Shown here: in pieces, positions 34,156 through 42,932 of the stretch
How positions within the stretch are numbered: the stretch's first letter is position 1
How the letters are laid out: every line of letters begins with the position of its first letter
Source: Echinicola soli
GTDB taxonomy: Bacteria > Bacteroidota > Bacteroidia > Cytophagales > Cyclobacteriaceae
Assembly (NCBI RefSeq): GCF_006575665.1
Contig: NZ_CP041253.1
Span: forward strand, 3,757,001-3,821,000
Length of the DNA: 64,000 bases
Reading direction: 5' to 3'
Notes under the pieces: generated by a model
Seen by the model: only the letters and a program-made list of their open reading frames with translations
What the model was told of the DNA's origin: nothing
Databases searched by the model: none
Translations under genes and position numbers: made by a program

Positions 34156-35226
34156 ATGACTACAAAGAAACAAAAAGTAATTGATGGATTTGACCCTAAT
34201 GGAGTAGCCTCTCAGGGAAGTATTTTTGGATTGCCATTTGATGAGGAAACTGCTTCAATAATTATTTTACCTGTACCATGGGAAGTGACGGTCTCTTATT
34301 CCCCTGGTACTGCAGATGGCCCTGAAGCCATATTGAAGGCTTCCTCGCAAGTAGATCTTTTTCAAGATGATATCGTAGATGCGTGGACCATCGGAACCCA
34401 CATGCTGCCCATCCCGGAAGAGGTTTACAGTAATAATACGAAGTACAGGATTCTAGCTGGAAACTATATTGATTGGTTGGAGCGGGGATCTCCAAAGGAG
34501 GAAATGGAGCGTTTTGGTGCAGTGCCCGCATTGATCGATAAGGCCTGTGAAAGCATGAATGAATGGGTCTATGAGACGGCAAAAGATCACTTAAATCAGG
34601 GCAAGTTGTTGGCTTTAATAGGAGGGGACCACAGCACTCCTTTGGGTTTTATCAGGGCGCTTTCTGAGCGTTATGCCAGTTTTGGGGTCCTTCAAATCGA
34701 TGCTCATGCTGATTTGAGGGATAATTATGAAGGATTTAAATATTCACATGCCTCCATTTCACATAATTTTTTAAAAATTCCACAAGTGGAAAAACTCATA
34801 CAGGTGGGCGTAAGGGATTACTGTGAAGAAGAATCCGATAGAATAGAGAGTGATCATAAAATCACTACCTTCTATGATCATCACATTAGGGAGCAGTTGT
34901 ATGAAGGAATAACCTGGAGAACCATCTGTGATCAAGTAATAGCCTCACTGCCTAGAGAAGTTTATATTACGATTGATATTGATGGGTTTGACCCAAAACT
35001 TTGTCCCAATACCGGAACACCAGTTCCGGGAGGTTTTGAACTGGACCAGGTTATGTATTTGATGAAATTGATTGTTAAATCAGGCCGTAAGATCATTGGT
35101 TTTGATATGGTGGAAGTAGCACCCGGAGAAGGAGAGAGTGAATGGGATGGTAATGTAGGTGCTAGAGTGCTCTATAGAATGACCAACCTGATGGGAATCT
35201 CTCAGGGCAAACTATGGTGGAAATAA
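34156..35226 (+). CDS. Arginase/agmatinase/formiminoglutamase family hydrolase
   Basis: The 356-residue ureohydrolase has the binuclear manganese site motifs GGDHST (near residue 157), DAHADLRD (near 182) and the DIDGFDP block (near 275), plus GFDMVEVAPG near the end. The family hydrolyses guanidino groups of arginine, agmatine or related compounds. FDPKLCPNTGTPVPGG is typical of agmatinases; an N-terminal extension of about 50 residues is seen in the Bacteroidota branch. No polyamine gene is adjacent, so the exact substrate is uncertain. Confidence 0.88.
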   Translation: MTTKKQKVIDGFDPNGVASQGSIFGLPFDEETASIIILPVPWEVTVSYSPGTADGPEAILKASSQVDLFQDDIVDAWTIGTHMLPIPEEVYSNNTKYRILAGNYIDWLERGSPKEEMERFGAVPALIDKACESMNEWVYETAKDHLNQGKLLALIGGDHSTPLGFIRALSERYASFGVLQIDAHADLRDNYEGFKYSHASISHNFLKIPQVEKLIQVGVRDYCEEESDRIESDHKITTFYDHHIREQLYEGITWRTICDQVIASLPREVYITIDIDGFDPKLCPNTGTPVPGGFELDQVMYLMKLIVKSGRKIIGFDMVEVAPGEGESEWDGNVGARVLYRMTNLMGISQGKLWWK

Positions 35227-35250
35227 TCCCTTTATCCTTTTTTATTAGAT

Positions 35251-35293
35251 CAAAGGCCTGTCATCTCTCTTGGTACCTGATGACAGGCCTTTG
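35251..35293 (+). terminator. Long hairpin after the agmatinase-family gene
   Basis: CAAAGGCCTGTCATC (35251-35265) and GATGACAGGCCTTTG (35279-35293) form a 15-bp perfect stem with a 13-base loop. There is no T-run, so it may stabilise the transcript end instead of terminating by itself. Confidence 0.6.
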
Positions 35294-35439
35294 GTCATTT
35301 GGAAAAAGGCGAAAATGGTGTAACAGCTGAGGCTCAATAGGTTTCTTTACAAGTGAAAAATAATTTTCAGTAAAGCATTGCTTTACGCTAACTTTGTTTA
35401 TTTCTTTGCGTTCCAAATTAATGAAATAGCCTCAGTCAT

Positions 35440-35521
35440 GCGGACGTGGCGAAATTGGTAGACGCGCTGTCTTCAGGCGGCAGTGCCTTCGGGCATGAAG
35501 GTTCGAGTCCTTTCGTCCGCA
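35440..35521 (+). tRNA. tRNA-Leu (anticodon CAG)
   Basis: GCGGACGTGGCGAAATTGGT begins a class II tRNA. The stem CTGTC/GGCAG encloses the loop TTCAGGC with anticodon CAG, a long variable arm (TGCCTTCGGGCA) follows, then GGTTCGAGTCC and the acceptor CGTCCGC plus A. It is followed at once by a terminator. Confidence 0.95.
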
Positions 35522-35522
35522 C

Positions 35523-35559
35523 AAAAAATCCCTTTCTGATTTCGGAAAGGGATTTTTTT
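35523..35559 (+). terminator. Terminator of tRNA-Leu
   Basis: AAAAATCCCTTTC and GAAAGGGATTTTT form a 13-bp stem with an 8-base loop and a T-run, 2 bp past the tRNA. Confidence 0.92.
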
Positions 35560-35583
35560 GTGCATTAAGGTTGGTCAAAATAG

Positions 35584-35967
35584 GGGGGCAAGCAATATTT
35601 CTGGAGGCGGGAGAAGATTTATATTCATTTGGTATGTCGCCACGAAGTCGCCAAGACACGAAGTGTTTTGTAGGCGGATTCCAAATTTCATGGAAAACAA
35701 GCAGCTTTGGGTCTTAGAATCTTTGTGGCAAAAAAGAAATCCTTTTAAAATAAAGGGATTCATGTCCTCAACTTTTTCGCTTGCCTCCTTTTTAGCACAT
35801 TTTGAGGGGCAAGCAATATTTCTGGAAGATGAGAGATTTCCAGGTGGTTTTGGTAAGCATATTTCTCTTTAATTTAGCAATAGTAATGTGTAGATTATAG
35901 AATCAGTATAAATTGCAGAGCAACGGAGTGAAGCAATCTCGTTTTCCCCCAATTTTTCCGCTTGCCC
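35584..35967 (+). repeat. Second dispersed repeat family, copy B (partner at 4742-5270)
   Basis: Blocks GGTATGTCGCCACGAAGTCG, CGAAGTGTTTTGTAGG, GCAAGCAATATTTCTGG, GATTTCCAGGTGG and TTTGGTAAGCATA match copy A in order. The segment GGAGTGAAGCAATCTCGTTT near 35925 is the reverse complement of a block in the long repeat copy 2. No gene lies between the tRNA-Leu terminator and 36021. Confidence 0.7.
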
Positions 35968-35972
35968 CAAAA

Positions 35973-36000
35973 TAAACCCCAGTAGGAGAGTTGGGGTTTA
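35973..36000 (-). terminator. Terminator-like hairpin of the DUF417 gene
   Basis: TAAACCCCA and TGGGGTTTA (35973-35981, 35992-36000) form a 9-bp stem 20 bp past the stop codon at 36021; TTTTGGGG follows on the minus strand. Confidence 0.6.
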
Positions 36001-36020
36001 AGCAAAATCATTTTGGTTTT

Positions 36021-36455
36021 TTAGTTACTGCTGCATCTGCCCCAAACCCAGACCGATAATGATAATAGGGCAATGTCCTTGATGATAAAAAAATCTGTCA
36101 CGGGTACCCCATCCACTGATCTCCAAACCCCAGGTGTGGTAAACAAGAATGAAATTGTCGACAGGAAAATAACGGTGGAACCTATTCCAGCGTACATCCC
36201 GACTTTCCTGATCCAGATGGATAAAACCAGTCCAATCCCCACCAAGATTTCTATGGATCCAATGATATTAGAGACCATTTGATCAGAGAAAAAACTGTAG
36301 AGCCATCCCATGGCAAAATGGTTTTCTACATGCGGTTTGATAGCGGCTGCTTCAGTAGGTGCAAACTTGAAAACACCTATCCAAAGGAGTGGAATGGCGA
36401 GTCCAGCGATGCCAATGAAATAGGCAACTTTTTCGAGTAGTTTAGAAGGATACAT
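36021..36455 (-). CDS. DUF417/YkgB-family membrane protein
   Basis: The 144-residue protein has four predicted transmembrane helices (about 12-30, 60-80, 84-104, 118-138) and the family motif IPLLWIGVFKFAPTEAAAIKPHVENH. E. coli relatives (YkgB/RclC) are linked to reactive chlorine resistance, and the family is distantly related to DoxX. No Rcl regulator or oxidoreductase is next to it, so the stress role is only by analogy. Confidence 0.85.
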   Translation of the reverse strand: MYPSKLLEKVAYFIGIAGLAIPLLWIGVFKFAPTEAAAIKPHVENHFAMGWLYSFFSDQMVSNIIGSIEILVGIGLVLSIWIRKVGMYAGIGSTVIFLSTISFLFTTPGVWRSVDGVPVTDFFIIKDIALLSLSVWVWGRCSSN

Positions 36456-36584
36456 TTGTACTAGTTTAGGTTAATAATATAATAATGACTTATAGTTTTA
36501 ATTAACTGTTTATGGTAAAAATAAACATATTTAAGTTGCTTAATGATAGTTGGTTATGGAGTGGTGTTTTATTTTTTTGAAAAT

Positions 36585-36614
36585 AAAAAAAAGGTGCCAA
36601 AAAATTGGCACCTT
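36585..36614 (-). terminator. Terminator of the small lipoprotein gene
   Basis: AAGGTGCCAA and TTGGCACCTT form a 10-bp stem with a 4-base loop; on the minus strand it is followed by TTTTTTTTATTTTC. A second hairpin (TTAATCAT/ATGATTAA) lies just ahead at about 36620-36640. Confidence 0.88.
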
Positions 36615-36642
36615 AATGACTTTAATCATGTAATGATTAAGC

Positions 36643-36852
36643 TTAGTTATTTACTTCTTCTTCGATTTCTTCTGCTTTTTTCTCTACATCATCAGCAGCG
36701 TCATCTACGGCTTCACCAGCGTCTTCCATAGTGTTTTCTACGGCATCACCGGCTTCTTCCATTTTGTCTTCTGCGTCATCACTCTTGTCATTACCACAGG
36801 AATATAGTGATAGCATTCCTGCTACCGCGAATAATGCTAATACCTTTTTCAT
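36643..36852 (-). CDS. Small acidic lipoprotein
   Basis: The 69-residue product has a lipoprotein signal ending LYSC (Cys19). The mature part is almost entirely Asp/Glu/Ala/Lys helix with the near-repeated words EEAGDAVENTMEDAGEAVDDAADDVEKKAEE, similar to small entericidin- or YtxH-like stress lipoproteins. It is probably a periplasmic surface-associated peptide of about 50 residues. No function is known. The gene has its own terminator and presumably its own promoter. Confidence 0.8.
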   Translation of the reverse strand: MKKVLALFAVAGMLSLYSCGNDKSDDAEDKMEEAGDAVENTMEDAGEAVDDAADDVEKKAEEIEEEVNN

Positions 36853-37196
36853 AGCTTCAATAGTTAAAGATTAGTGTTTAGATTCAATTTGATAGATATA
36901 TGTACAAAGCTTGTACCAATTTTTTTATAATCATATAAATATTGGAATTAATTCGAACCGATATATCTTATAATAGACTAATAATGAATTAAATACCATG
37001 TATTTGGTATTTTTTAATAGTACAAAATCATTTAACTTAGAGATAATATAACTGCACGTTTAACACCACACTTTGAGTTCGGGGCTTATTGTCTGCTATT
37101 ATTTCCAAAGTGGACTACACCCGGGGTTTGTGGACTTTGTCCATTTTCATCAGATAATCCTGTATAGATAGTTGTTTTTACCTAATTCGATTAAGT
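36853..37196. other. Divergent intergenic region with a short inverted repeat
   Basis: The 344 bp separate the lipoprotein gene (minus) from the double-protease operon (plus). GTACAA-AGC-TTGTAC at 36902-36916 is a perfect 6-bp inverted repeat that could be an operator or chance. CTTTGTCCA words recur near 37130. No frame looks coding. Confidence 0.4.
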
Positions 37197-39965
37197 ATGG
37201 TGACGCGTTGGAGTTTAATGGAATATGTTGCTGATCGTTATGGGAAAGTCCAACCTGTATTTGAGGAAGCAGCCAAGAAGCTACTAAAAGTAAAGGCCAA
37301 GGAAATCCCCCTCTTAAGCTTGGAAGATGACCTGGAGAGGGTGAAACTCCGTATGGCACGCGAGGAAGGGGAGATGCCCATCATCATGGAGCGGATCAAT
37401 GGGGGGGTAGACTTTCAGGATAGCTATATTCTAGAAATGCTTTCTGCTCTTTCCAAGGCGGTCTGCCGAATCACACAACATGGGCGGCCACTTGGGACCG
37501 GTTTTTTGATATCCGATAATGTCATCATTACCAATAACCACGTTATAGACAGCTCGGAAAGTGCACATGGAATGTTGGCGGAATTTAATTACGAACTGGA
37601 TAGGGATAAAAATATAAAAAAGAGTTTTTCCTTCCAGCTTGACGCCGAGCGGTTTTTCCTTACATCCTCTTATGTGGCAGCACCTGAAATTCCCTATTCA
37701 GGTTTGGATTTCACAATGATTGCTGTGGCAGAAAAAAGTCAAGAGGATATATCCTTATCCACTATAAAGCCAATTTATCTGGACGGTATAAGGGGAAAGA
37801 TCATTAAAGGTGAATCCTGCGTGATTATTCAGCATCCAAAGGGAATGCCAAAAAAAATTGTCCTTAAAAACACTGCTTTCTTTTCTGAAACCAGAACGAG
37901 GATTGTCTATGAAAGTGACACACTGCCCGGTTCCTCGGGATCCATGGTAGTGGCGTTGGGAACAGGTGAAATCATAGCCCTTCATCATGCAGGTCTTCCT
38001 AGGACGGATAGTCAAAACAGGATACTTACCCGTTCAGGTGAGATTGCCACTGCCAGTACCCCAGATGAAGAAATCGATTGGATAGGGAACGAGGGAATAA
38101 AGATCAGTAGGGTAATCAATGCTTTAACTAATGCGGAATTGCCTGCTGAAATGCAGGAGATTAAAAGAAAATTATTGCACAAGACGGAAATGAGCCACGG
38201 TGAAATTAATACGGAGAATAAGCATAAAGAAGCAGTTTTTAAAAAATCGCCAATCCCTCTTCCATCCAAAGATCAAAAGCCCAAACAAACCATGAAATTA
38301 TCCACTCAAGAGCGACAAGATTATATTTTCACTGCGAGAAATAATCCGAAAGTGTTGCGTTCGATAAGTGATATATTAGGAGCCAGGTACGGAGAAGAGC
38401 CTGTTATCAAATTATCCATGCCCGCTTTTGCTGCAGCGGATAATGTTGAATTGTTTACACTAAATGTTCCCGTGTTGGGCAATACTGAAGATGAAGCCAG
38501 AAATCTTTCGACGATTCCTGGGATTATTAATGTGGAAACGGACATCCCCCTTCATCTCAACACAGGAAATGACCAGGGCGATCCTGTCCGTTCCAAGTAT
38601 GAAGGAATAGTAGAAGACGGATATGGTAAGCCCAATGAATGTGAGTTTCTAAAAAAATATCGGGATGAACGACAGAGTGTCTATGTGCTGGATAAGTCCC
38701 CACAATATCATCGTAAGTGGAATTGGTTTGCTACTTCTTTTGATAAAGTTCTTGCTGATAAAAAGGTTATTTCTCCGAAGGATCAAGGAATCAAGATCGT
38801 CCAATTTGACACCGGGTTTACCACCCATGCTAAGGTTGATGGAGGGTTTGATAAAGAATTGGATATGGATTTTGTCGATCGGGACGATGACGCTGCGGAT
38901 AGCTTTACTGCTGGAATATTGAAACATCCTGGTCACGCGACTCGTACGGGTAGCTTGCTTATTGGCAATGAGGTCACATTGATCGATGAAAATGGAAACT
39001 CCGGTTTGCTAGCGCAATTTGACTTCAAATTGATCCCTTACCGAATTTGCAAAAGTGTCATATTGATCCGAAGGCAGCAGGAGTTAGCTGATGCATTGAA
39101 TCTTTGCATCGCCCAGCGTTATCCGATTATTTCGATGAGTTTGGGGCTCCCGCCGACAATGGCCACCGCAGCCATGGCCAAAAAGGCCTATGATGCCGGT
39201 ATTATTTGGTGCTGCGCCGCAGGTAATGCAGTGCAGGTGGTCGTGGCACCAGCGGTCTATCCAGGTACGATCGCTGTGGCGGCCTCGAATCCCATGGATG
39301 AGGAATGGAAAGGGTCTAGCCGTGGCAGTACCGTAGATATTACAGCACCTGGAGAAGATGTTTATGTACCTATTTTTCTGGAGCCTAAAAACAACCAAAA
39401 ACCAGAAGAATCATTTTCATATGGTAATGGTACCAGCTATGCTACCCCTCATGTAGCCGCGGCTGCGGCACTTTGGCTGGCCAAGTATGAGGATGTTTTG
39501 AGCAATGGCAGTTATACGGGCTGGAAGAAGGTGGAAGCCTTTCGGAAAGCCATGGATGTCTCGGCCAGAAGGAAGAATCGTCTTCCCAAGGTGGGCTTTG
39601 GCCATGGTATTCTGGATGTGGAGAAGCTCCTCAAAACAAGTCCCGAAAAACCGGATAAGCTGGAGTATGCCTATGAAAATACAGATGAAGGCAGGCTAGG
39701 TGAAGTGACCCAGGCTTATGGAGAAATGGCGAAGACCCTTTGGAATAGAATCCATGGATGGGCCTTTGGCATCCCTAGAGGTGGCCAAGAATCCAATTCT
39801 CCTGGCCAAGAAGAACTCTCTGATTACTCCAAAATGCTGGAACGGACCTTGGTGACCAGCAGCACATCAGGCGCATTGGAATCAACAGGTGATTTATCCC
39901 AAAAAGACCTTCTGGAGCTGTTTTCCAACGTACATCAAAAAATTGAATCTGAATTAAAGAAATGA
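37197..39965 (+). CDS. Double serine protease: trypsin-like plus subtilisin-like domains
   Basis: The 922-residue chain has no signal peptide. After a helical N-terminus comes a trypsin-like domain with GTGFLISDNVIITNNHV (His115), SGLDFTMIAV (Asp171) and LPGSSGSMVV (Ser247). Residues about 330-530 form a linker. A subtilase domain follows with KIVQFDTGF (Asp538), PGHATRTGS (His580), CCAAGNA (oxyanion Asn677) and NGTSYATPHVAAAAALW (Ser747). The C-terminal 130 residues are helical. Both triads look complete. It stands 3 bp before an M19 dipeptidase-like gene, suggesting a proteolytic cascade in the cytoplasm or at a non-classical location. Two-protease fusions of this kind occur in variable conflict or defence-like loci, but that role here is only inferred. 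Confidence 0.85.
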   Translation: MVTRWSLMEYVADRYGKVQPVFEEAAKKLLKVKAKEIPLLSLEDDLERVKLRMAREEGEMPIIMERINGGVDFQDSYILEMLSALSKAVCRITQHGRPLGTGFLISDNVIITNNHVIDSSESAHGMLAEFNYELDRDKNIKKSFSFQLDAERFFLTSSYVAAPEIPYSGLDFTMIAVAEKSQEDISLSTIKPIYLDGIRGKIIKGESCVIIQHPKGMPKKIVLKNTAFFSETRTRIVYESDTLPGSSGSMVVALGTGEIIALHHAGLPRTDSQNRILTRSGEIATASTPDEEIDWIGNEGIKISRVINALTNAELPAEMQEIKRKLLHKTEMSHGEINTENKHKEAVFKKSPIPLPSKDQKPKQTMKLSTQERQDYIFTARNNPKVLRSISDILGARYGEEPVIKLSMPAFAAADNVELFTLNVPVLGNTEDEARNLSTIPGIINVETDIPLHLNTGNDQGDPVRSKYEGIVEDGYGKPNECEFLKKYRDERQSVYVLDKSPQYHRKWNWFATSFDKVLADKKVISPKDQGIKIVQFDTGFTTHAKVDGGFDKELDMDFVDRDDDAADSFTAGILKHPGHATRTGSLLIGNEVTLIDENGNSGLLAQFDFKLIPYRICKSVILIRRQQELADALNLCIAQRYPIISMSLGLPPTMATAAMAKKAYDAGIIWCCAAGNAVQVVVAPAVYPGTIAVAASNPMDEEWKGSSRGSTVDITAPGEDVYVPIFLEPKNNQKPEESFSYGNGTSYATPHVAAAAALWLAKYEDVLSNGSYTGWKKVEAFRKAMDVSARRKNRLPKVGFGHGILDVEKLLKTSPEKPDKLEYAYENTDEGRLGEVTQAYGEMAKTLWNRIHGWAFGIPRGGQESNSPGQEELSDYSKMLERTLVTSSTSGALESTGDLSQKDLLELFSNVHQKIESELKK

Positions 39966-39968
39966 GCC

Positions 39969-41687
39969 ATGCAGAAGATATTTGATTTCCATTTTCATTT
40001 GTTGTTTAAACACTATATCGCAGATCCGAAGTTAAAGCTTGATTTCAACAAGGATTTTAAAACCAAGGGAGTAGCGAAAGTGCTGAACGACTTTGTAGGC
40101 GGTTCATTCGACAGCCAGTCGTCTCCTTCGCAGGTCAAGGACAGTTTACTCTATCTTGGAGTGGTTTCACTCAGCAGTGTGGAATATGCCTTTGCGGAGC
40201 GGATATTGCATATTTGCGACAAGGATTTCTCTTTTATTCTTCCTGTAAACGACCATATTTTTAATCGTATAAAACACCATCAAACCACCTATTGGAAAGA
40301 TTTTTTGGAGATTGTGGAGCAGCATAAAAAGAGCTTTGATAAGCTATTTAAAGCTCCTTTTAACATTGAATTTTTGAAGCGAAGTGATTTTGAAGGAAAG
40401 TCTATCAGTGAGATAGAAACCTTGCTCACCGCGGGGGATAAAAGACGGTTTGCCCTAGCTATAGAAGGAGGACATAACCTGTCTGATGTCCCTGTAGGTA
40501 ATGAAGCCTGTATTCTTTCAGAAAATCCCCATAATCAAATGAAGAACGTTCAGGAGATGAAGGAGGTAGATTTTATGTCCATGAACCTGTGTCACCTCAG
40601 CGATATTCCAGAGCAACGGCTCGGAGGCTTTGCCCAAGGGGTCAACAAGCTTTCACAAATAGCCTTCAGGAGTGATCACTTTATACCTACCGTCGGGTTA
40701 GGATTAACAGAGATAGGAAAGAAACTGATACGTCAATGTTTGATGCATCCTACACGGGCTGTGCTCATTGATGTAAAACACATGAGCTTATACACTCGCC
40801 TGGCGTACTACCGGTTTAAGGACCAGCTGGCAAAAGGGAATCCCAACGTAAGCCGCCTGCCAATCCTGTCCAGTCACACGGGATTTACATTTACTTCGAT
40901 TGACCATTACCTAAACAGTCAATCTTATAGGTCATATGTCCATGATACCCAGGCTGGAAGAGCGGTCATGATAGCACCTGAGAACAGAAAGATCGGCCGT
41001 ACGGATGATAAGATTAACAAAGGGCTCTATGCCAATCCGTGGACAATCAACCTTTTTGATGAAGAGATCGTAGAAATCATGGCTTCAGGTGGTATGATGG
41101 GGATAAGCCTTGACCAACGCATCTTGGGGGCTTCTAACCCCGCACTGGATTCTATTCGGGACAAGTATTATGAAAAGGAACACGTTTCTTACCATGAGTT
41201 TAAAAAGCTATTCAAGGAAGGGAAGATGCCAGGAGAAGAGGGGATTACCCAGACGTTAAAGCTTCTTCCTACCAAAGAAGAACGTCATGTAATGCTATTG
41301 TGCCTTCATATCATACATGCCGTAAAATTGGGTTATGAGAAATTGCCCTGGCATGAGGGGGCCTCACCGTGGGACCATATATGTATTGGTTCTGATTTTG
41401 ATGGTCTGATCAATCCGATCAATGGATTTGAAGACATCACCAAGTTAGGAGGAATTCACAATGCCCTCAGACAGTATTTACCTCTTGCTGACAAGTATCA
41501 CCTGTTCAATAAAGATGTAAATGGCCTGAAATATAATGAGAACGGAGCGGTAGATGCAAGCTTTTTAGAGGAGGCGATTGAGAAATTCACTTTTACCAAT
41601 GGATTGAGATTTACTGCACGTTTTTTAACTAATTGGTCCGAAGGGAAGTTGGAAGAAGTAATGAACGCCGCCTCCGTAGCAGAATAG
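39969..41687 (+). CDS. Membrane-dipeptidase-like (peptidase M19) hydrolase
   Basis: The 572-residue protein has amidohydrolase/M19 motifs: FDFHFHL at the start (metal His8, His10), LAIEGGHNL (bridging Glu166), LCHLSD (His209), HMSLY (His271), SSHTG (His303) and GSDFDG near residue 474. M19 enzymes are zinc dipeptidases; this protein is much longer than the usual 320-400 residues, with inserts around 30-150 and 320-450. It lacks a signal peptide, unlike secreted M19 dipeptidases. It is translationally close to the double protease (3-bp gap), so it may finish peptides produced by it or act on a linked small molecule. Confidence 0.82.
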   Translation: MQKIFDFHFHLLFKHYIADPKLKLDFNKDFKTKGVAKVLNDFVGGSFDSQSSPSQVKDSLLYLGVVSLSSVEYAFAERILHICDKDFSFILPVNDHIFNRIKHHQTTYWKDFLEIVEQHKKSFDKLFKAPFNIEFLKRSDFEGKSISEIETLLTAGDKRRFALAIEGGHNLSDVPVGNEACILSENPHNQMKNVQEMKEVDFMSMNLCHLSDIPEQRLGGFAQGVNKLSQIAFRSDHFIPTVGLGLTEIGKKLIRQCLMHPTRAVLIDVKHMSLYTRLAYYRFKDQLAKGNPNVSRLPILSSHTGFTFTSIDHYLNSQSYRSYVHDTQAGRAVMIAPENRKIGRTDDKINKGLYANPWTINLFDEEIVEIMASGGMMGISLDQRILGASNPALDSIRDKYYEKEHVSYHEFKKLFKEGKMPGEEGITQTLKLLPTKEERHVMLLCLHIIHAVKLGYEKLPWHEGASPWDHICIGSDFDGLINPINGFEDITKLGGIHNALRQYLPLADKYHLFNKDVNGLKYNENGAVDASFLEEAIEKFTFTNGLRFTARFLTNWSEGKLEEVMNAASVAE

Positions 41688-41699
41688 ATAAGGAGGCGG
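41668..41699 (+). terminator. GC-rich hairpin across the stop codon of the dipeptidase-like gene
   Basis: CCGCCTCC (41668-41675) and GGAGGCGG (41692-41699) form an 8-bp stem overlapping the TAG at 41685. There is no T-run immediately after; a TTTTTC follows 14 bp later. Probably an end-of-transcript structure. Confidence 0.4.
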
Positions 41700-41852
41700 T
41701 GGCGAAATATTGGTTTTTCTTTAAGGCATTTTTATACGATTTACTGATAAATGAAGCAATCTGTCTTTGGTAAAATCGACTGCTTCCTGAAGTTATTGCT
41801 TTCGAAAGGCCGGGTTTTATGATATTATTGTTCAAAAAACTTTTAACGTAGC

Positions 41853-42869
41853 CTACAACTCCCAGCCTACACCTGTTTGGAGTACGTAATCCGCTTTTCC
41901 GGCTCCTTCGACAGGCTGGTTGTCATAGTTCAGTGTGAAGCCCACTTTGAAGTACAAGTCCCAAGGTAAGTCGTACTTGGTGTCAATATTGTAATCGATA
42001 CGCCATCTTCCTCCTTCAGTGATACCTGGATACACCATTCCCCGGGTCAAGAGGGTAAGATCACCTACATCATATAAATTGAGCTCAGCCCCAAGATAAG
42101 CCTCCATACTGTTTTTGCTAGGATCATCAGTAGTGTAGACTTCATTCAAATAGGATATACCTGCTTCTACACCCAAATAGGAGTCATTGGTATGTACGAG
42201 GTATTTACCGAGACCGGCTGAAAAAGTACTTCTGACATCGATCAATTGTTCTGTATTTGATAGGAATGCGTAATTCGCGGGAACATAATAATCGCGGGGA
42301 AGGAATTTTTTATAGTTCAGATTGGCATCTTCCCTTCTGGTGGGTTCGACTTCGTCTTGATTGGAGCGGATGAGGTTATATCCTGCATTTGCTGACCAAC
42401 TGGACGCCACATAGCCCAAGGAACTTCTAATTCCCGCTTGGGTGTAATTATTGGCTTTGGTAAAGCTATAACTAAAATCAATGGATGCGGACAAGCGGCT
42501 CCAAAACTCATCTTCGTACGTTTTAAAGTATACAATGTCTTCAATCCTGACCTTTAGGCTATCTCCAGAAGTGAGATGCAGTGTCACATGAGTAGGATCA
42601 TAGGTCCAGAGTGAACCATTATGGCGCTCTCCCGACATGAGTGTGATCAGATAGTTTTGTTTGGAATAGACTTCTTTTACTTCTTGCCATTCGATCTGGA
42701 AATCACTGTCACTATAATCCGTTTCTATAGTTACTACTCCTTTATCCAAGGACTTGATTTCGCCTACGATGACGTTGTCATTTTTAAAGATAAGAGAATC
42801 CCTTACGTCCATGGCAAATGCTGCATAAAAGGAAAACGTAAGCATCAAAAAGGTAAATAACTTTTTCAA
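41853..42869 (-). CDS. DUF481-family outer-membrane protein
   Basis: The 338-residue protein has a signal peptide (MKKLFTFLMLTFSFYAAFA). Residues about 22-115 resemble small beta-barrel 'FKNDNVIVGEIKSLDKGVVTIETDYS' domains (Sm-like), and about 125-338 form a DUF481 (YdiY-like) outer-membrane beta-barrel ending in VGWEL with alternating aromatic strands. Function unknown; E. coli YdiY is linked to acid response. Probably the last gene of a minus-strand cluster of envelope proteins. Confidence 0.85.
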   Translation of the reverse strand: MKKLFTFLMLTFSFYAAFAMDVRDSLIFKNDNVIVGEIKSLDKGVVTIETDYSDSDFQIEWQEVKEVYSKQNYLITLMSGERHNGSLWTYDPTHVTLHLTSGDSLKVRIEDIVYFKTYEDEFWSRLSASIDFSYSFTKANNYTQAGIRSSLGYVASSWSANAGYNLIRSNQDEVEPTRREDANLNYKKFLPRDYYVPANYAFLSNTEQLIDVRSTFSAGLGKYLVHTNDSYLGVEAGISYLNEVYTTDDPSKNSMEAYLGAELNLYDVGDLTLLTRGMVYPGITEGGRWRIDYNIDTKYDLPWDLYFKVGFTLNYDNQPVEGAGKADYVLQTGVGWEL

Positions 42870-42932
42870 AACTAGTTTATTTTAATTTAAGATTAGCTTT
42901 TAAGTGTGTTTACAGTCATACTGTACCTGAAT

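Noticed and set aside
35440..35521. tRNA with a TCA (selenocysteine/suppressor) anticodon
   Set aside because: That reading shifts the anticodon loop by one base; the five-pair stem CTGTC/GGCAG puts CAG in the anticodon position, giving tRNA-Leu.
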